DNA from: G965197715 sp965247615
GTDB lineage: Bacteria > Chloroflexota > Dehalococcoidia > Lucifugimonadales > UBA1127
Assembly (NCBI GenBank): GCA_965247615.1
Contig: OZ252022.1
Span: forward strand, 744,001 to 808,000
Direction of reading: 5' to 3'
Length of the DNA stretch: 64,000 nucleotides
The notes under the pieces were generated by a model that saw only the letters and a program-made list of their open reading frames with translations, was not told the DNA's origin and searched no databases. Position numbers and translations under genes: made by a program. Numbering within the stretch: position 1 is the first letter of the stretch; each line of letters opens with the position of its first letter. Below, one piece after another: positions 16,144 through 24,607 of this stretch.

Positions 16144-17070
16144 CTACGCTCCGGGGATGTGCGGCGCCTTGCGGTCCGAGTACAGCACCGTGTCCGGTAT
16201 AAGCTCCTTCAGCTCCTCGATGGGCCACGGGCCGTCCTTCTTGAAGTTGCGGTAGATGGTCCGCATCTCCGTGGGGTGCGAGTAGATCCCCACCTTCCCC
16301 GCACCAACCCGGAACACCCGCCCCGTCACCCCAGCCGCCAGCTCCGACGACAGGTACACTACCATCGGCGACACGTACTCCGGCTCCGGCCGCGCCTGCT
16401 CGTAGGCGTCCTTCACGCGCACCAAGCCCGCGTCCGCCATCACGTCGTAGAACCCCCTCGAGCTCACCACGCCCCTCGTCAGGGCCATCGGCGCGATGGA
16501 GTTCACGCTGATGTCATAGTTCTGCAGCTCCCACGCCAGGTCCCACGTCAGGCTGACGATGCCCCCCTTGGCCGCGCCGTAGGCCGCCCGAGCCTCCGGG
16601 TTGCGCCACTGGCTCGACGCCGTGTTCACGATGCGCCCGTACCCCTGCTCCATCATCAGAGGCACCGCGTGCCGGCACGTATTGAAGGTCCCCTTGAGGT
16701 GCACCGCGATAACGTCGTCCCACTCATCCTCCGTCATCTGGTGGAACAGCACGCTGCGGCTGATCCCCGCGTTGTTGACCAGGATGTCCAGGCGGCCGAA
16801 GGCGTCCAGGGCCGTCTGAATGATGCCCCTCGCCGCCTCGAAGTCCGCCACCGAGCCGTAGCTGGCCACGGCCTCGCCGCCCTGCTCCCTGATCTGCGCG
16901 ACCACCTCGTCGGCGGGCTCGTGCGTCCCGCCGGTGCCGTCCTTCTCCACGCCCGGGTCGTTGACGACCACCTTCGCGCCCTCCGCGGCCATGGCAAATG
17001 CGTGCGCCCGCCCGATGCCCCGTCCGCTCCCCGTCACGATGGCTACCCTATCCTTCAGCAAGTCACCCAT
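16144..17070 (-). CDS. SDR-family 3-hydroxyacyl-CoA dehydrogenase-like protein
   Basis: A 308-residue SDR with VAIVTGSGRGIGRAHA, VVVNDPG after strand 2, DILVNNAGISR, NTASSQW and YGAAKGG. The NDPG...GG insert and extra C-terminal region resemble the dehydrogenase domain of peroxisomal multifunctional enzyme 2 (17-beta-HSD type 4), which oxidises 3-hydroxyacyl-CoAs. I start it at the ATG 17070 because AGGAGG lies 5 nt before it; a GTG at 17088 would overlap that site. It follows the CaiB gene by 21 nt, so both are probably in one operon. Confidence 0.85.
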   Translation of the reverse strand: MGDLLKDRVAIVTGSGRGIGRAHAFAMAAEGAKVVVNDPGVEKDGTGGTHEPADEVVAQIREQGGEAVASYGSVADFEAARGIIQTALDAFGRLDILVNNAGISRSVLFHQMTEDEWDDVIAVHLKGTFNTCRHAVPLMMEQGYGRIVNTASSQWRNPEARAAYGAAKGGIVSLTWDLAWELQNYDISVNSIAPMALTRGVVSSRGFYDVMADAGLVRVKDAYEQARPEPEYVSPMVVYLSSELAAGVTGRVFRVGAGKVGIYSHPTEMRTIYRNFKKDGPWPIEELKELIPDTVLYSDRKAPHIPGA

Positions 17071-17091
17071 TGGCGCCTCCTCTCTCACGAC

Positions 17092-18315
17092 TCAAGAATT
17101 GGCCTCGCTTGTCCCCGCGACGCCCTTCTCCAGAAGCTCCCCAATCTCCCCGCCGCTGTACCCAAGCAGGTCTCGCAGTACCTCCACGGTGTGCCGTCCC
17201 AACGTTGCGACGCGCCCCTCCGGGGCCGCCGGCGTCCCGGACAGTCGGAAGGGCACCTGCTCCACGATAGCGCCGTCGCCGGACCGCACGTAGAACTCCC
17301 GGTGCGCGGCCTGCGGGTCGGCCTCCAGCAGGTCCGCGATGTTCTGCACGGCCCCCGCGGCCACTCCTGCCGCCTGAAGCCGCTCCATCACCTCCTGCGC
17401 CGGCAGGGCCGTGGTCCACGCCTCCACCAGCGAGTCCAGCTCCGCCTCGTTCCGCTTCCGCGCCGGGGCCGCCGCGAAGCGCGGGTCCGCCGCCAGCTCC
17501 GCCCGGCCCATCACGCCGCACAGCGCCGCCCATTCCCCGTCGTCGAACACGGTCACCGTGCACCACTGGTCTTCCCCCGCGCACCGGTACGTCCCGTGCG
17601 GCGCCGCGTGGTCCGATCGGCTCCCCATCCGCCGGGGCTCAACGCCGTTCCCCGACTGCTCAAGCAGCGCCGGCCCCAGAAAGTTCACCGTCGACTCAAG
17701 CTGCCGCAGCTCCACGTGCTGCCCCTCCCCCGTCACGTTGCGATGGTACAGCGCCGCCAGGATGGCGATGACCCCATGGGCCACGTTGCACGTGGTGTCC
17801 GCGTAGGCGAACCCCACGTCCACAATCCCCCGATGAGGATACCCCACCAGGCCGTCCAGCGCGGCCCTGGCCTGGAAGTAGGAACCGAGCCCGCGGTAGC
17901 TCCGGTGCGGGCCCGTCGCACCCAGGGCCGGCATGGCCACCGAGACCGCCCTGGGGTTGATTTCGTGCACGTCCGCGGGCGAGAGCCCCCACCGCGGCAG
18001 CACGTCCGGGCTGAAGTTGTCCACCACCAGGTCGCTCACTGCAACCAGCCGCCGCGCGATCTCCCGCGCTTCCGCATGGGACATGTCCAGGGCCACGGAC
18101 TTCTTGCCGACGTTGATGTTGTTGAAGCTGACCACCGAGTCCGGGCTCATGTTCCCCCGGTTCACCTGCCCGCCCTTCTGGAAACGCTCGATCTTGATGA
18201 CCTCCGCCCCGTACGCGGCCAGCCATTTGGTGCCCAGCGGGCCCGCGATCACCCACGTGAAGTCCGCCACGCGCACTCCAGCCAGCGGCAGCCGTTCAGC
18301 CCCAGCGCCAGTCAT
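17092..18315 (-). CDS. CaiB/BaiF CoA-transferase, catalytic-type subunit
   Basis: A 407-residue class III CoA transferase. N-terminal blocks LAGVRVADFTWVIAGP, GAEVIKIE and VSVAMPALG are typical. The position matching the catalytic Asp169 of formyl-CoA transferase is Asp here (YADTTCN, D173). It would move CoA from a donor such as succinyl-CoA to a carboxylic acid. Its ATG overlaps the stop of the upstream CaiB gene (ATGA), indicating coupled translation and a two-subunit enzyme, as in benzylsuccinate CoA-transferase BbsEF. Confidence 0.87.
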   Translation of the reverse strand: MTGAGAERLPLAGVRVADFTWVIAGPLGTKWLAAYGAEVIKIERFQKGGQVNRGNMSPDSVVSFNNINVGKKSVALDMSHAEAREIARRLVAVSDLVVDNFSPDVLPRWGLSPADVHEINPRAVSVAMPALGATGPHRSYRGLGSYFQARAALDGLVGYPHRGIVDVGFAYADTTCNVAHGVIAILAALYHRNVTGEGQHVELRQLESTVNFLGPALLEQSGNGVEPRRMGSRSDHAAPHGTYRCAGEDQWCTVTVFDDGEWAALCGVMGRAELAADPRFAAAPARKRNEAELDSLVEAWTTALPAQEVMERLQAAGVAAGAVQNIADLLEADPQAAHREFYVRSGDGAIVEQVPFRLSGTPAAPEGRVATLGRHTVEVLRDLLGYSGGEIGELLEKGVAGTSEANS

Positions 18316-19511
18316 ACCACACCACTCTCCGTGAGCCGCATCAGCTCCACCTCCGTGAGGCCAAGCTCGTCGACGTACACCTCCCGGTTGTGCGCGCCAA
18401 GTGCGGGCGCGGGCAGGAGCTCCTCCACAGGCGTGCCCCAGAACCGGTACGGCGGGCCGACCTCCGTCAGCGTCTCGCCCCCGTACTCCACCTCACGGAA
18501 GAACCCCTCCTCCGCCAGCTGCCGGTCGCGGACCAGGTCGCCCACCGAGTTGAACGCCATAACCATGATCCCCCGTCCCTGGCCCTCCTCCATCAGCCTG
18601 CGCGCCTCTAGCGTTAGGAAGAACTCGCCCACGGCTTCTTCGAGCTCCGGCAGGTGCGCCTCGCGTTCCCCCGCCTCCTTCCATCGCTCCTCCTTCAGCC
18701 CCCCGGCCATGCCGTACGAGTCCAGCCACTTCACCAGGAGCGGCCACTCCCGCTCCGAGCTCTGGCTGATCAGCTGGAAGCGCACAAGGCCCTCCCTGCA
18801 CTCCCAGATCCTCCGATACCTCTTCCCGCTCGACCCCTGCCCGTGGCCCGCCCGCTTGATCAGCACCCCCCTGGTCACGTAGGTCGGTAGTGCGTCGTAC
18901 TGCATCAGGGAGATGCTCTCCTGCATCGACACGTCGACGTGACGGCCGGTCCCAGTGGCTCCCCTGCCCAGCAGCGCCGTCAGGATCCCCGCCGCGGCGT
19001 GCCCGGACGCCTGGTGATGCGCGAACCCGGCGCCCATGCTCGCGGGAGGGTCCTCGACGAACCCCACCCGGTACATGATTCCACCCATCGCCTGGGCCAC
19101 CAGGTCCGCTCCCTTCCACCCCGCGCGAGGACCCGTGGAGCCAAAGGGAGAAATCGAAGCGTGGATGAGCCGGTCGTTCCAGGCGCGGCACTCCTCGTAG
19201 CCAAGGCCGGAGCCCGGCGGAAACCAGTCCTCCAGCAGGACGTCCGCGCCCTCCAGCAGCCGCCCGAACAGCGCCCGCCCGTCCGGGCAATCGACCCGGA
19301 GTGTGATGCTCCGCTTGTTTCGGTTGTAGTGCAGGAAGGTCAGGCTGAGCCCCGAGTCGCCGTGCAGAAACGGCCCCTCGCGGCGGTCCGGCGCCCCCCC
19401 CGGGGGCTCCACCTTCACCACGTCCGCCCCCAGGTCCGCCAGCAGCTTCGTGCAGTACAGGGCGGGACCCCGCGCCAGGTCCAGCGCTCGGATGCCGTTC
19501 AACGGTCCCAT
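18312..19511 (-). CDS. CaiB/BaiF CoA-transferase, subunit lacking catalytic Asp
   Basis: A 399-residue CaiB-family protein. I start it at ATG 19511 (MGPLNGIRALDLARGP), where family homology begins; a longer frame extends to 19655 without homology. The block equivalent to the catalytic loop reads GAGFAHHQASG, with His165 where formyl-CoA transferase has Asp169. It is probably a non-catalytic partner of the overlapping downstream subunit, which keeps Asp. Family blocks ADVVKVEPP and HVDVSMQESISLMQY are intact, so the fold should be normal. Confidence 0.85.
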   Translation of the reverse strand: MGPLNGIRALDLARGPALYCTKLLADLGADVVKVEPPGGAPDRREGPFLHGDSGLSLTFLHYNRNKRSITLRVDCPDGRALFGRLLEGADVLLEDWFPPGSGLGYEECRAWNDRLIHASISPFGSTGPRAGWKGADLVAQAMGGIMYRVGFVEDPPASMGAGFAHHQASGHAAAGILTALLGRGATGTGRHVDVSMQESISLMQYDALPTYVTRGVLIKRAGHGQGSSGKRYRRIWECREGLVRFQLISQSSEREWPLLVKWLDSYGMAGGLKEERWKEAGEREAHLPELEEAVGEFFLTLEARRLMEEGQGRGIMVMAFNSVGDLVRDRQLAEEGFFREVEYGGETLTEVGPPYRFWGTPVEELLPAPALGAHNREVYVDELGLTEVELMRLTESGVV

Positions 19512-19653
19512 GCCGCCGCCCCCGCAAGTCGATTGATTGGGCGCCCCATCGACGCCTACCGCCCCCGACGTTGCTCCACCCCGCCAGCACGCCACCGGAG
19601 ACTGCGCGAAGCTCGGGCCCCGAGGCCCAATGTCGGCGTGCGCACCGGCCCAC

Positions 19654-19673
19654 AAGCCGTCGCGCCAGGGACC
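19654..19673 (+). repeat. Dispersed repeat copy (GTCGCGCCAGC type)
   Basis: AAGCCGTCGCGCCAGGGACC, one base different from other copies near 29725, 29760 and 42337. It lies just beyond the stop of the thiolase-like gene. Confidence 0.6.
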
Positions 19674-19674
19674 G

Positions 19675-20796
19675 CTAGCGACTGCTCAGCATGAGCTCCC
19701 ACCCAGGCACCGTATCGAAGCCCAGGGCGACCAGGCAGTTCTGTAGCCCGGGCACCTGCCGCTCGCCGGCGCGGCCCATCACCTGCAGTGCGCCCTCGCG
19801 CACGTGGCCCATCCCGTGCAGCCGGCCCTCGCCCTGGCTCCCACCGAAGGTGGTCACCGGCAGCTGCCCCCGGAGCGAGATGTTCCCGTTCAGGGCGAAG
19901 GTGTGCGCCTCCCCCGTGCCGCAGAACCCCAGGACCTCCAGCCATCCCCACACGAACCAGAGGAAGCCGTCATAGAGCTGTGCCGCCTGCACCTCGCCGC
20001 GTCCTATCCCGGACGCCTCGAAGATCCGCTCCCCCGGCTCCCGGCTGTTTGCGTATCCCGCGACGTACGCCGGCGGGTGCGGCAGCGCCCGCGCCCGCTC
20101 CGCCGTCGTCAGCACCACGGCCCCCGCCGTCGTCACCGGTATGTCGTAGTCGTACAGGCACATCGGCTCCACGATCCATCGCGACGACAGGTACTCCTCC
20201 TTGAAGAGCTGTCTGCCCCGCCAGTAGGCGTGGGGGTTGAGCTGCGCGTGCTCCCGCAGCGTCCGGGCAACCTCGTACAGCTCCTCGCGCGTCGCCCCGT
20301 AGTCGTGCATGTACCGCTGAAGCCACAGCGCGCTGCCCCCGTTGCCGATGCCGTAGGGCGCCGTGAACTGCTCCGGCCCCCCGGCCACAGCCGCGTCGCG
20401 CTGCGCGTACCGCACGCCCGGGCGGTCGTACATGGCACGCGTGCACAGCACGTAGCTGCACGACCCGCTCACCAGCGCCTCGATGGCCGCCACTATGCCG
20501 TCGGCCACCACGCCCCGGTTCATGTCCGCCGCCCACCGCAGGTTCCGCAGGCCCAGCGCGCTGGCCATATACCGGTCGGACACCTCGTCCACGCCGTCCC
20601 AGTGGAAGGCCGACGGGTTCTGCGCCCGCGGCGTCCCCGCGTAGCCGTCGATGTCGTCCGGGCTCAGCCCCGCGTCCCGTATCGCGTCCAGCGAAGCCTC
20701 GATGGCGAAGCTGCCGATGCTCCGCTCAGGCTTGCGCACAATGGGGCTGAACCCAACCCCGACGATGGCCGTCCTGCTGCGCAACGCCTTGTCCAT
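19675..20796 (-). CDS. Thiolase-fold protein, Ltp2/SCP-x type (possible aldolase)
   Basis: A 373-residue thiolase-superfamily protein (TAIVGVGFSPIVRKPERS, ASLDAIRDAGLSPDDIDG, YGIGNGGSALWLQRYM, VTTAGAVVLTTAERA). The site where thiolases carry the nucleophilic Cys reads AADMNRGVV, without cysteine, and the late GHP motif is altered (GSQGEGRLHGMGH). Such proteins, paired with a DUF35 protein, include Ltp2, which cleaves steroid side chains by retro-aldol reaction. A DUF35 gene lies 21 nt upstream. Retro-aldolase or another Claisen-type activity is an inference; the substrate is unknown. Confidence 0.82.
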   Translation of the reverse strand: MDKALRSRTAIVGVGFSPIVRKPERSIGSFAIEASLDAIRDAGLSPDDIDGYAGTPRAQNPSAFHWDGVDEVSDRYMASALGLRNLRWAADMNRGVVADGIVAAIEALVSGSCSYVLCTRAMYDRPGVRYAQRDAAVAGGPEQFTAPYGIGNGGSALWLQRYMHDYGATREELYEVARTLREHAQLNPHAYWRGRQLFKEEYLSSRWIVEPMCLYDYDIPVTTAGAVVLTTAERARALPHPPAYVAGYANSREPGERIFEASGIGRGEVQAAQLYDGFLWFVWGWLEVLGFCGTGEAHTFALNGNISLRGQLPVTTFGGSQGEGRLHGMGHVREGALQVMGRAGERQVPGLQNCLVALGFDTVPGWELMLSSR

Positions 20797-20817
20797 GGCT
20801 CTCCTGCCTCCTCGCCG

Positions 20818-21228
20818 CTACGCCCGCGGCCGGAATAGGGGGACGCTGATCTCCTCCGTCCGTCGCTCGAAGGTCACCTCAACCGGCATCCCGATGCGCA
20901 CCGCGCCGACGTCGCACCCCACGATGTTCGTGATCAGCCGGAGCCCCGCCTGCTCCTCCAGGTCAACCTGCGCGATAACGTATGGAGGGTCGAACCCCTT
21001 CACAAAGAAATCGTGCATGATGGCGTATGAGTACACGACCCCGCGTCCGCTGAGGGTCGTCCACGGCACGTCGCCGCTCCTGCAGCGCGGGCAAATGGGC
21101 CGGGGTGGAAAGAGGTAGTGGCCGCACGCCTGGCAGCGCTGCAGGCTCAGCCGGCCTTCTCGCGCGTGCTCCCAGTACGGAGCCGTATCCATGTCCGGCG
21201 CCGGGAGTGTCTTCTCTGCTTCCGCCAA
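20818..21228 (-). CDS. DUF35 zinc-ribbon/OB-fold protein
   Basis: A 136-residue protein with an N-terminal helix region, a zinc ribbon (CQACG...CPRC, four cysteines at about residues 32-49) and an OB-fold (GRGVVYSYAIMHDFF, PYVIAQVDLEEQAGLRLITNIVGC). Proteins of this family bind thiolase-fold partners and hold the acyl-CoA substrate. It sits directly before the thiolase-like gene and 54 nt after the amidohydrolase, all on one strand. Confidence 0.9.
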   Translation of the reverse strand: MAEAEKTLPAPDMDTAPYWEHAREGRLSLQRCQACGHYLFPPRPICPRCRSGDVPWTTLSGRGVVYSYAIMHDFFVKGFDPPYVIAQVDLEEQAGLRLITNIVGCDVGAVRIGMPVEVTFERRTEEISVPLFRPRA

Positions 21229-21282
21229 CTGGCTCCTCCTCCCTTGCCGCGTGCCTACAGGTATGGCCGCCGCGAGCCCTGG

Positions 21283-22368
21283 TTAGAGCCCGTAGAACGT
21301 CTTTGGGTTGTCGTACAGGATCTTTCGAACGGTGCCCTGCGATATCTCGCCTCGGTCGGCGCGCTGCTGCAATCGCTCCGGGAAGCGCATCTCCTGCGAC
21401 TGGTCCTGGTGCGTGTAGTCGGAGCCCGTCAGCAGGTTGTCCTCGCCGATGTAGCCCAGAAGGTACGGAAGGTCCTCGTCCACCTGGCAGGTCACGTAGA
21501 TCCGGTTCGACCTGAAGATGTCGTCGCCCAGCTCCTGCGCCTCACCCGTGCGTATGTTGCCGTCCTCGAAGCGCTCCAGGCGGCGGCGCAGGTCGTAGAC
21601 CACGAAGGGCACCCACGACGCCCCCGCCTCGATGGACCCTATCCGCAGCGTGGGAAACCTCGCCGTCACCCCGTTGGACAGCAGCGTGGAGATCCCGTTG
21701 ATCACCGGCGCCTTGGTGCCCATGAACCCGCGAAACGGCAACTCCCGGGCGGACGTGAAGTCCGGCGTCCCCGCCCCCAGGTGGAAGCAGAGGGGCATGT
21801 CCAGCCGCTGGATCTCCTCGTACAGCGGGTAGAAGTAGGGGTCTGCCGGCCACTTCCCCGCCTCTTGATCGCCCTTCTTCAGGACCCCGCATGCCCCCTG
21901 GTCCTTGGCGGCCTGCAACTCTTTGCTCCACGACTCCGGGTTGCTCGCGGACGGGATGAACACCCACCGAAGCCGCCCGTGCGACTCCGAGCACCGGTCC
22001 GCCAGCCACCGGTTGTAGCTCCTGGTCAGCGCCAACTCCACCTCCGGGCGCACTGTCGGCTCCACCAGGAACAGGGAAGGGTAGATGACCTGCACCTCCG
22101 TCCCCAACTCGTCCATGTGCCGAAGGCGCGCCTGCACGTCGATCAACTCCCGCGTCTCCAGCGTCGTGCGGCTCTTCGAGTCGTCGCGCACCCTGCGGTG
22201 CTTGCGGTGACCGTCGATAGACCAGTACCGGATGGGTCGCTGAGCGTCGTAGCGAGACGGAAACGTCGTCTCCGGCCTGTACTGCTCATCGCCCGGGTCC
22301 AGGTACTCCCACGTAGCCTCGGTCTCGTCCACGTGCGTGTCCGCGTCGATCACCTGTATCCGCTCCAT
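21283..22368 (-). CDS. Amidohydrolase-2 family metal-dependent hydrolase
   Basis: A 361-residue TIM-barrel hydrolase or decarboxylase of the ACMSD-like amidohydrolase-2 family. Start at ATG 22368 (MERIQVIDADTHVDE), with GGAGG upstream; the frame stays open far upstream but without homology. Metal-site motifs: DADTH, PLCFHLGAG, SIEAGASWVPF and LTGSDYTHQD; the tail is the usual ILYDNPKTFYGL. It is closely related to the gene at 45601-46665 (shared TWEYLD near the start). First gene of the minus-strand cluster, divergent from the SBP at 22609. Confidence 0.88.
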   Translation of the reverse strand: MERIQVIDADTHVDETEATWEYLDPGDEQYRPETTFPSRYDAQRPIRYWSIDGHRKHRRVRDDSKSRTTLETRELIDVQARLRHMDELGTEVQVIYPSLFLVEPTVRPEVELALTRSYNRWLADRCSESHGRLRWVFIPSASNPESWSKELQAAKDQGACGVLKKGDQEAGKWPADPYFYPLYEEIQRLDMPLCFHLGAGTPDFTSARELPFRGFMGTKAPVINGISTLLSNGVTARFPTLRIGSIEAGASWVPFVVYDLRRRLERFEDGNIRTGEAQELGDDIFRSNRIYVTCQVDEDLPYLLGYIGEDNLLTGSDYTHQDQSQEMRFPERLQQRADRGEISQGTVRKILYDNPKTFYGL

Positions 22369-22429
22369 GCCGATTACCTCCAGCCAACCTGCTTCTCTTG
22401 CCCGAAGCCCTCCGGGAAGGGGCATCAGC

Positions 22430-22435
22430 ATTATA
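22430..22435 (-). promoter_or_regulatory. -10 box for the minus-strand catabolic cluster
   Basis: A perfect TATAAT on the minus strand, 61 nt before the amidohydrolase ATG. No good -35 is visible, so an activator may be needed. Confidence 0.35.
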
Positions 22436-22476
22436 TACTCCATTGTCCAGCGCGGCGGACTGATGCGCCTTTGACC

Positions 22477-22505
22477 TTGACAACACCCCTTAGGACGGCT
22501 AGGAT
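22477..22505 (+). promoter_or_regulatory. Sigma70-like promoter of the second SBP/permease cluster
   Basis: TTGACA (22477-22482), 17-nt spacer, TAGGAT (22500-22505). It drives the genes starting at 22609. It lies 42 nt from the minus-strand TATAAT, so the two divergent clusters share one compact control region. Confidence 0.6.
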
Positions 22506-22608
22506 TTGCCGCTAAAGAAAGACATACCGCACAGTGGCGATTTGTGAACCTCCCAGAGGGAAAGTTGATGGTATTTGCATTCAGATCGGGATTTGTAGGA
22601 GCTAGAGT

Positions 22609-24564
22609 ATGCCACGCTGGAGACACCGTCTGATTGTGCACGTCTTTGGAGCCCTGAGCGCCGTGGCGCTGCTCTTCGGCGCAGCCTGCGCCGGTGGCGA
22701 TGGCGAAACGACGTCGCCCGCGCCCGCCGTACCCGCTGCTCCCACGGCCCCCGACGCCCCCGCCGCGGAGCCGACCGCCATGCCGGAGGCCATGCCCAAG
22801 CCCGCCGGCCCCGAACCCAAGTACGGTGGCATCATGAGACTGAGTAACCGTGGTGACCCCCCCGGAAAGTGGGAGGGTATGGTGCACACCACTACGTCGC
22901 CCGCGCCCGCCGTACCCGCTGCTCCCACGGCCCCCGACGCCCCCGCCGCGGAGCCGACCGCCATGCCGGAGGCCATGCCCAAGCCCGCCGGCCCCGAACC
23001 CAAGTACGGTGGCATCATGAGACTGAGTAACCGTGGTGACCCCCCCGGAAAGTGGGAGGGTATGGTGCACACCACTATCACCCTGCACGGCATCGTCGGC
23101 ACCATCAACGGCAAGGGCAACCTGGTCAAGCCCTGCCACGACGACGCCTACGCCGTCTGCCCCGCCCTCGCGGAGAGCTGGGAGGTCAGCGACGACCTCG
23201 CTGTGTGGACCTTCAAGGTGCGCGACGATGTCCTCTGGCACGACGGCACCCCCTTCACCGCTGAAGACGCCAAGTGGTGGATGGACCTGGCCGCCAACGG
23301 CCTCGTCCAGGGCGAGAAGAAGCGCGCGCCGGCTAGGTGGAAGACTCTCTTGGGAGACCTGAAGAGCGTCGAGGTCCTGGACGGGAACCGCCTGCAGGTG
23401 ACCCTCAACAAGGGCCAGCTCACCTACATTGAGACCCTGGCGACCAACACCATCAACATCGCCCACCCGCCGCACCTGATGCAGCCGGAGATCGACAAGG
23501 GGACCCTGGACATCACTCCCCAGGACATCGGATGGATCGCTACGGGGCCCTTCAAGATGGAGAACTACGAGAAGGGCAGCCAGGTCCAGGTCCGCCGCAA
23601 CGACGCCTACTACGAGAAGGATGAGGCCGGTCGCCAGCTCCCGTACCTGGACGGCATCGACTTCTTCATCCTGCCCGACCCCGCGGCTATGGACGCGGCC
23701 TTCCGTGCGGACCGCATCGACGGCGGCACCCGGGGCGGCGGCCACTATCTCACCCCGGAGCGCCTCGACCCGATCAAGGAGAAGTTCGGCGACGACGTCT
23801 GGTTCTTCCAGACGGCGGGACCTGGGACGGCCATCAACCCCAACGGCCTCAGCGACACCCCCTTCGCGGACGCACGCGTGCGCCGCGCCATCTATCACTG
23901 GATGGACCGTGAGGCGGTGGTCAAGCTGGCCCTGGGCGGCTTGGGCGTCGTGTCCACGATGTACCCGCCGGGCTCACCCTTCATCAGCCCGGACTACCTC
24001 ACCTGGCCGGGCTGGAATCCCAGCACCCTGGAGCAGGACCGGGCCGAGGCCAAGCGGCTGCTCACGGAGGCCGGCTACCCCGACGGCTTCGAGACCGAGT
24101 TCCTCTGCCGCGACCGCTGGCTCTTCGTCTGCGAGCCCTACGCCGCCCAGATGGAGAGCCTTGGCCTCAAGGTCAAGCTCACCCTGGTGGACACCGCCAC
24201 GTGGACCAAGAGCTTCCAGAACCTGGACTACGCCGTCATCAGCGGCGGCAACGGCCAGAAGTCCCCGGAGGGCTGGATAAGCGAGATGACCCGGCACAGC
24301 CAGAACCCCACCTCGCGCGTCAAGCATGAGGACCCCAAGGTGGAGGAGCTCTTTACGCGCCTCCTGGGCGCCCTGAGCCAGGAAGAGCGGGTCAAGGTCG
24401 GCCGAGAGATCGAGAACTACGTCCTGCGCGAGCAGGCCTACTACGTTCCCAACCACTTCCAGCAGTCCACCATCGCCTACCGGGGGTACGTCAAGGGCAT
24501 GCCCGTCCCGCAGTGGGACCCCAAGAACTACACGGACTTCCTGACCGTGTGGCTGGACAAATAG
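22609..24564 (+). CDS. Family-5 solute-binding lipoprotein with internal exact duplication
   Basis: A 651-residue family-5 SBP with lipobox FGAAC (Cys27). Residues 35-95 are repeated exactly as 96-156, so the protein has two copies of the Pro/Ala linker and of YGGIMRLSNRGDPP, the first strand of the mature domain. Removing one copy leaves 590 residues, exactly the length of the next gene's product. Other blocks: CPALAESWE, WTFKVRDDVLWHDGTPFT and TWPGWNPSTLEQDRAEAKRLL. A GGAG(CT)AGAGT leader identical to that of the next gene precedes the ATG. The extra first strand may dangle or swap into the fold. Confidence 0.9.
   Translation: MPRWRHRLIVHVFGALSAVALLFGAACAGGDGETTSPAPAVPAAPTAPDAPAAEPTAMPEAMPKPAGPEPKYGGIMRLSNRGDPPGKWEGMVHTTTSPAPAVPAAPTAPDAPAAEPTAMPEAMPKPAGPEPKYGGIMRLSNRGDPPGKWEGMVHTTITLHGIVGTINGKGNLVKPCHDDAYAVCPALAESWEVSDDLAVWTFKVRDDVLWHDGTPFTAEDAKWWMDLAANGLVQGEKKRAPARWKTLLGDLKSVEVLDGNRLQVTLNKGQLTYIETLATNTINIAHPPHLMQPEIDKGTLDITPQDIGWIATGPFKMENYEKGSQVQVRRNDAYYEKDEAGRQLPYLDGIDFFILPDPAAMDAAFRADRIDGGTRGGGHYLTPERLDPIKEKFGDDVWFFQTAGPGTAINPNGLSDTPFADARVRRAIYHWMDREAVVKLALGGLGVVSTMYPPGSPFISPDYLTWPGWNPSTLEQDRAEAKRLLTEAGYPDGFETEFLCRDRWLFVCEPYAAQMESLGLKVKLTLVDTATWTKSFQNLDYAVISGGNGQKSPEGWISEMTRHSQNPTSRVKHEDPKVEELFTRLLGALSQEERVKVGREIENYVLREQAYYVPNHFQQSTIAYRGYVKGMPVPQWDPKNYTDFLTVWLDK
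22711..23076 (+). repeat. Perfect 183-bp tandem duplication (two units)
   Basis: Units 22711-22893 and 22894-23076 are identical base for base and adjacent, keeping the frame (61 codons). It is either a very recent event or an assembly artefact. Confidence 0.95.
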
Positions 24565-24607
24565 CTTCGGGGACAGGGACCAAGCCAGGATATAAAGGAG
24601 CTAGAGT

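Noticed and set aside
16159..18882. A 907-codon open frame on the plus strand
   Set aside because: It is antisense to an SDR and two CaiB genes with clear motifs; the composition (Arg/His/Pro-rich) is typical of a GC-rich shadow frame.
22369..23898. N-terminal extension of the amidohydrolase frame to 23898
   Set aside because: It is antisense to the SBP and crosses the control region; homology begins at the ATG 22368, which has a ribosome site.
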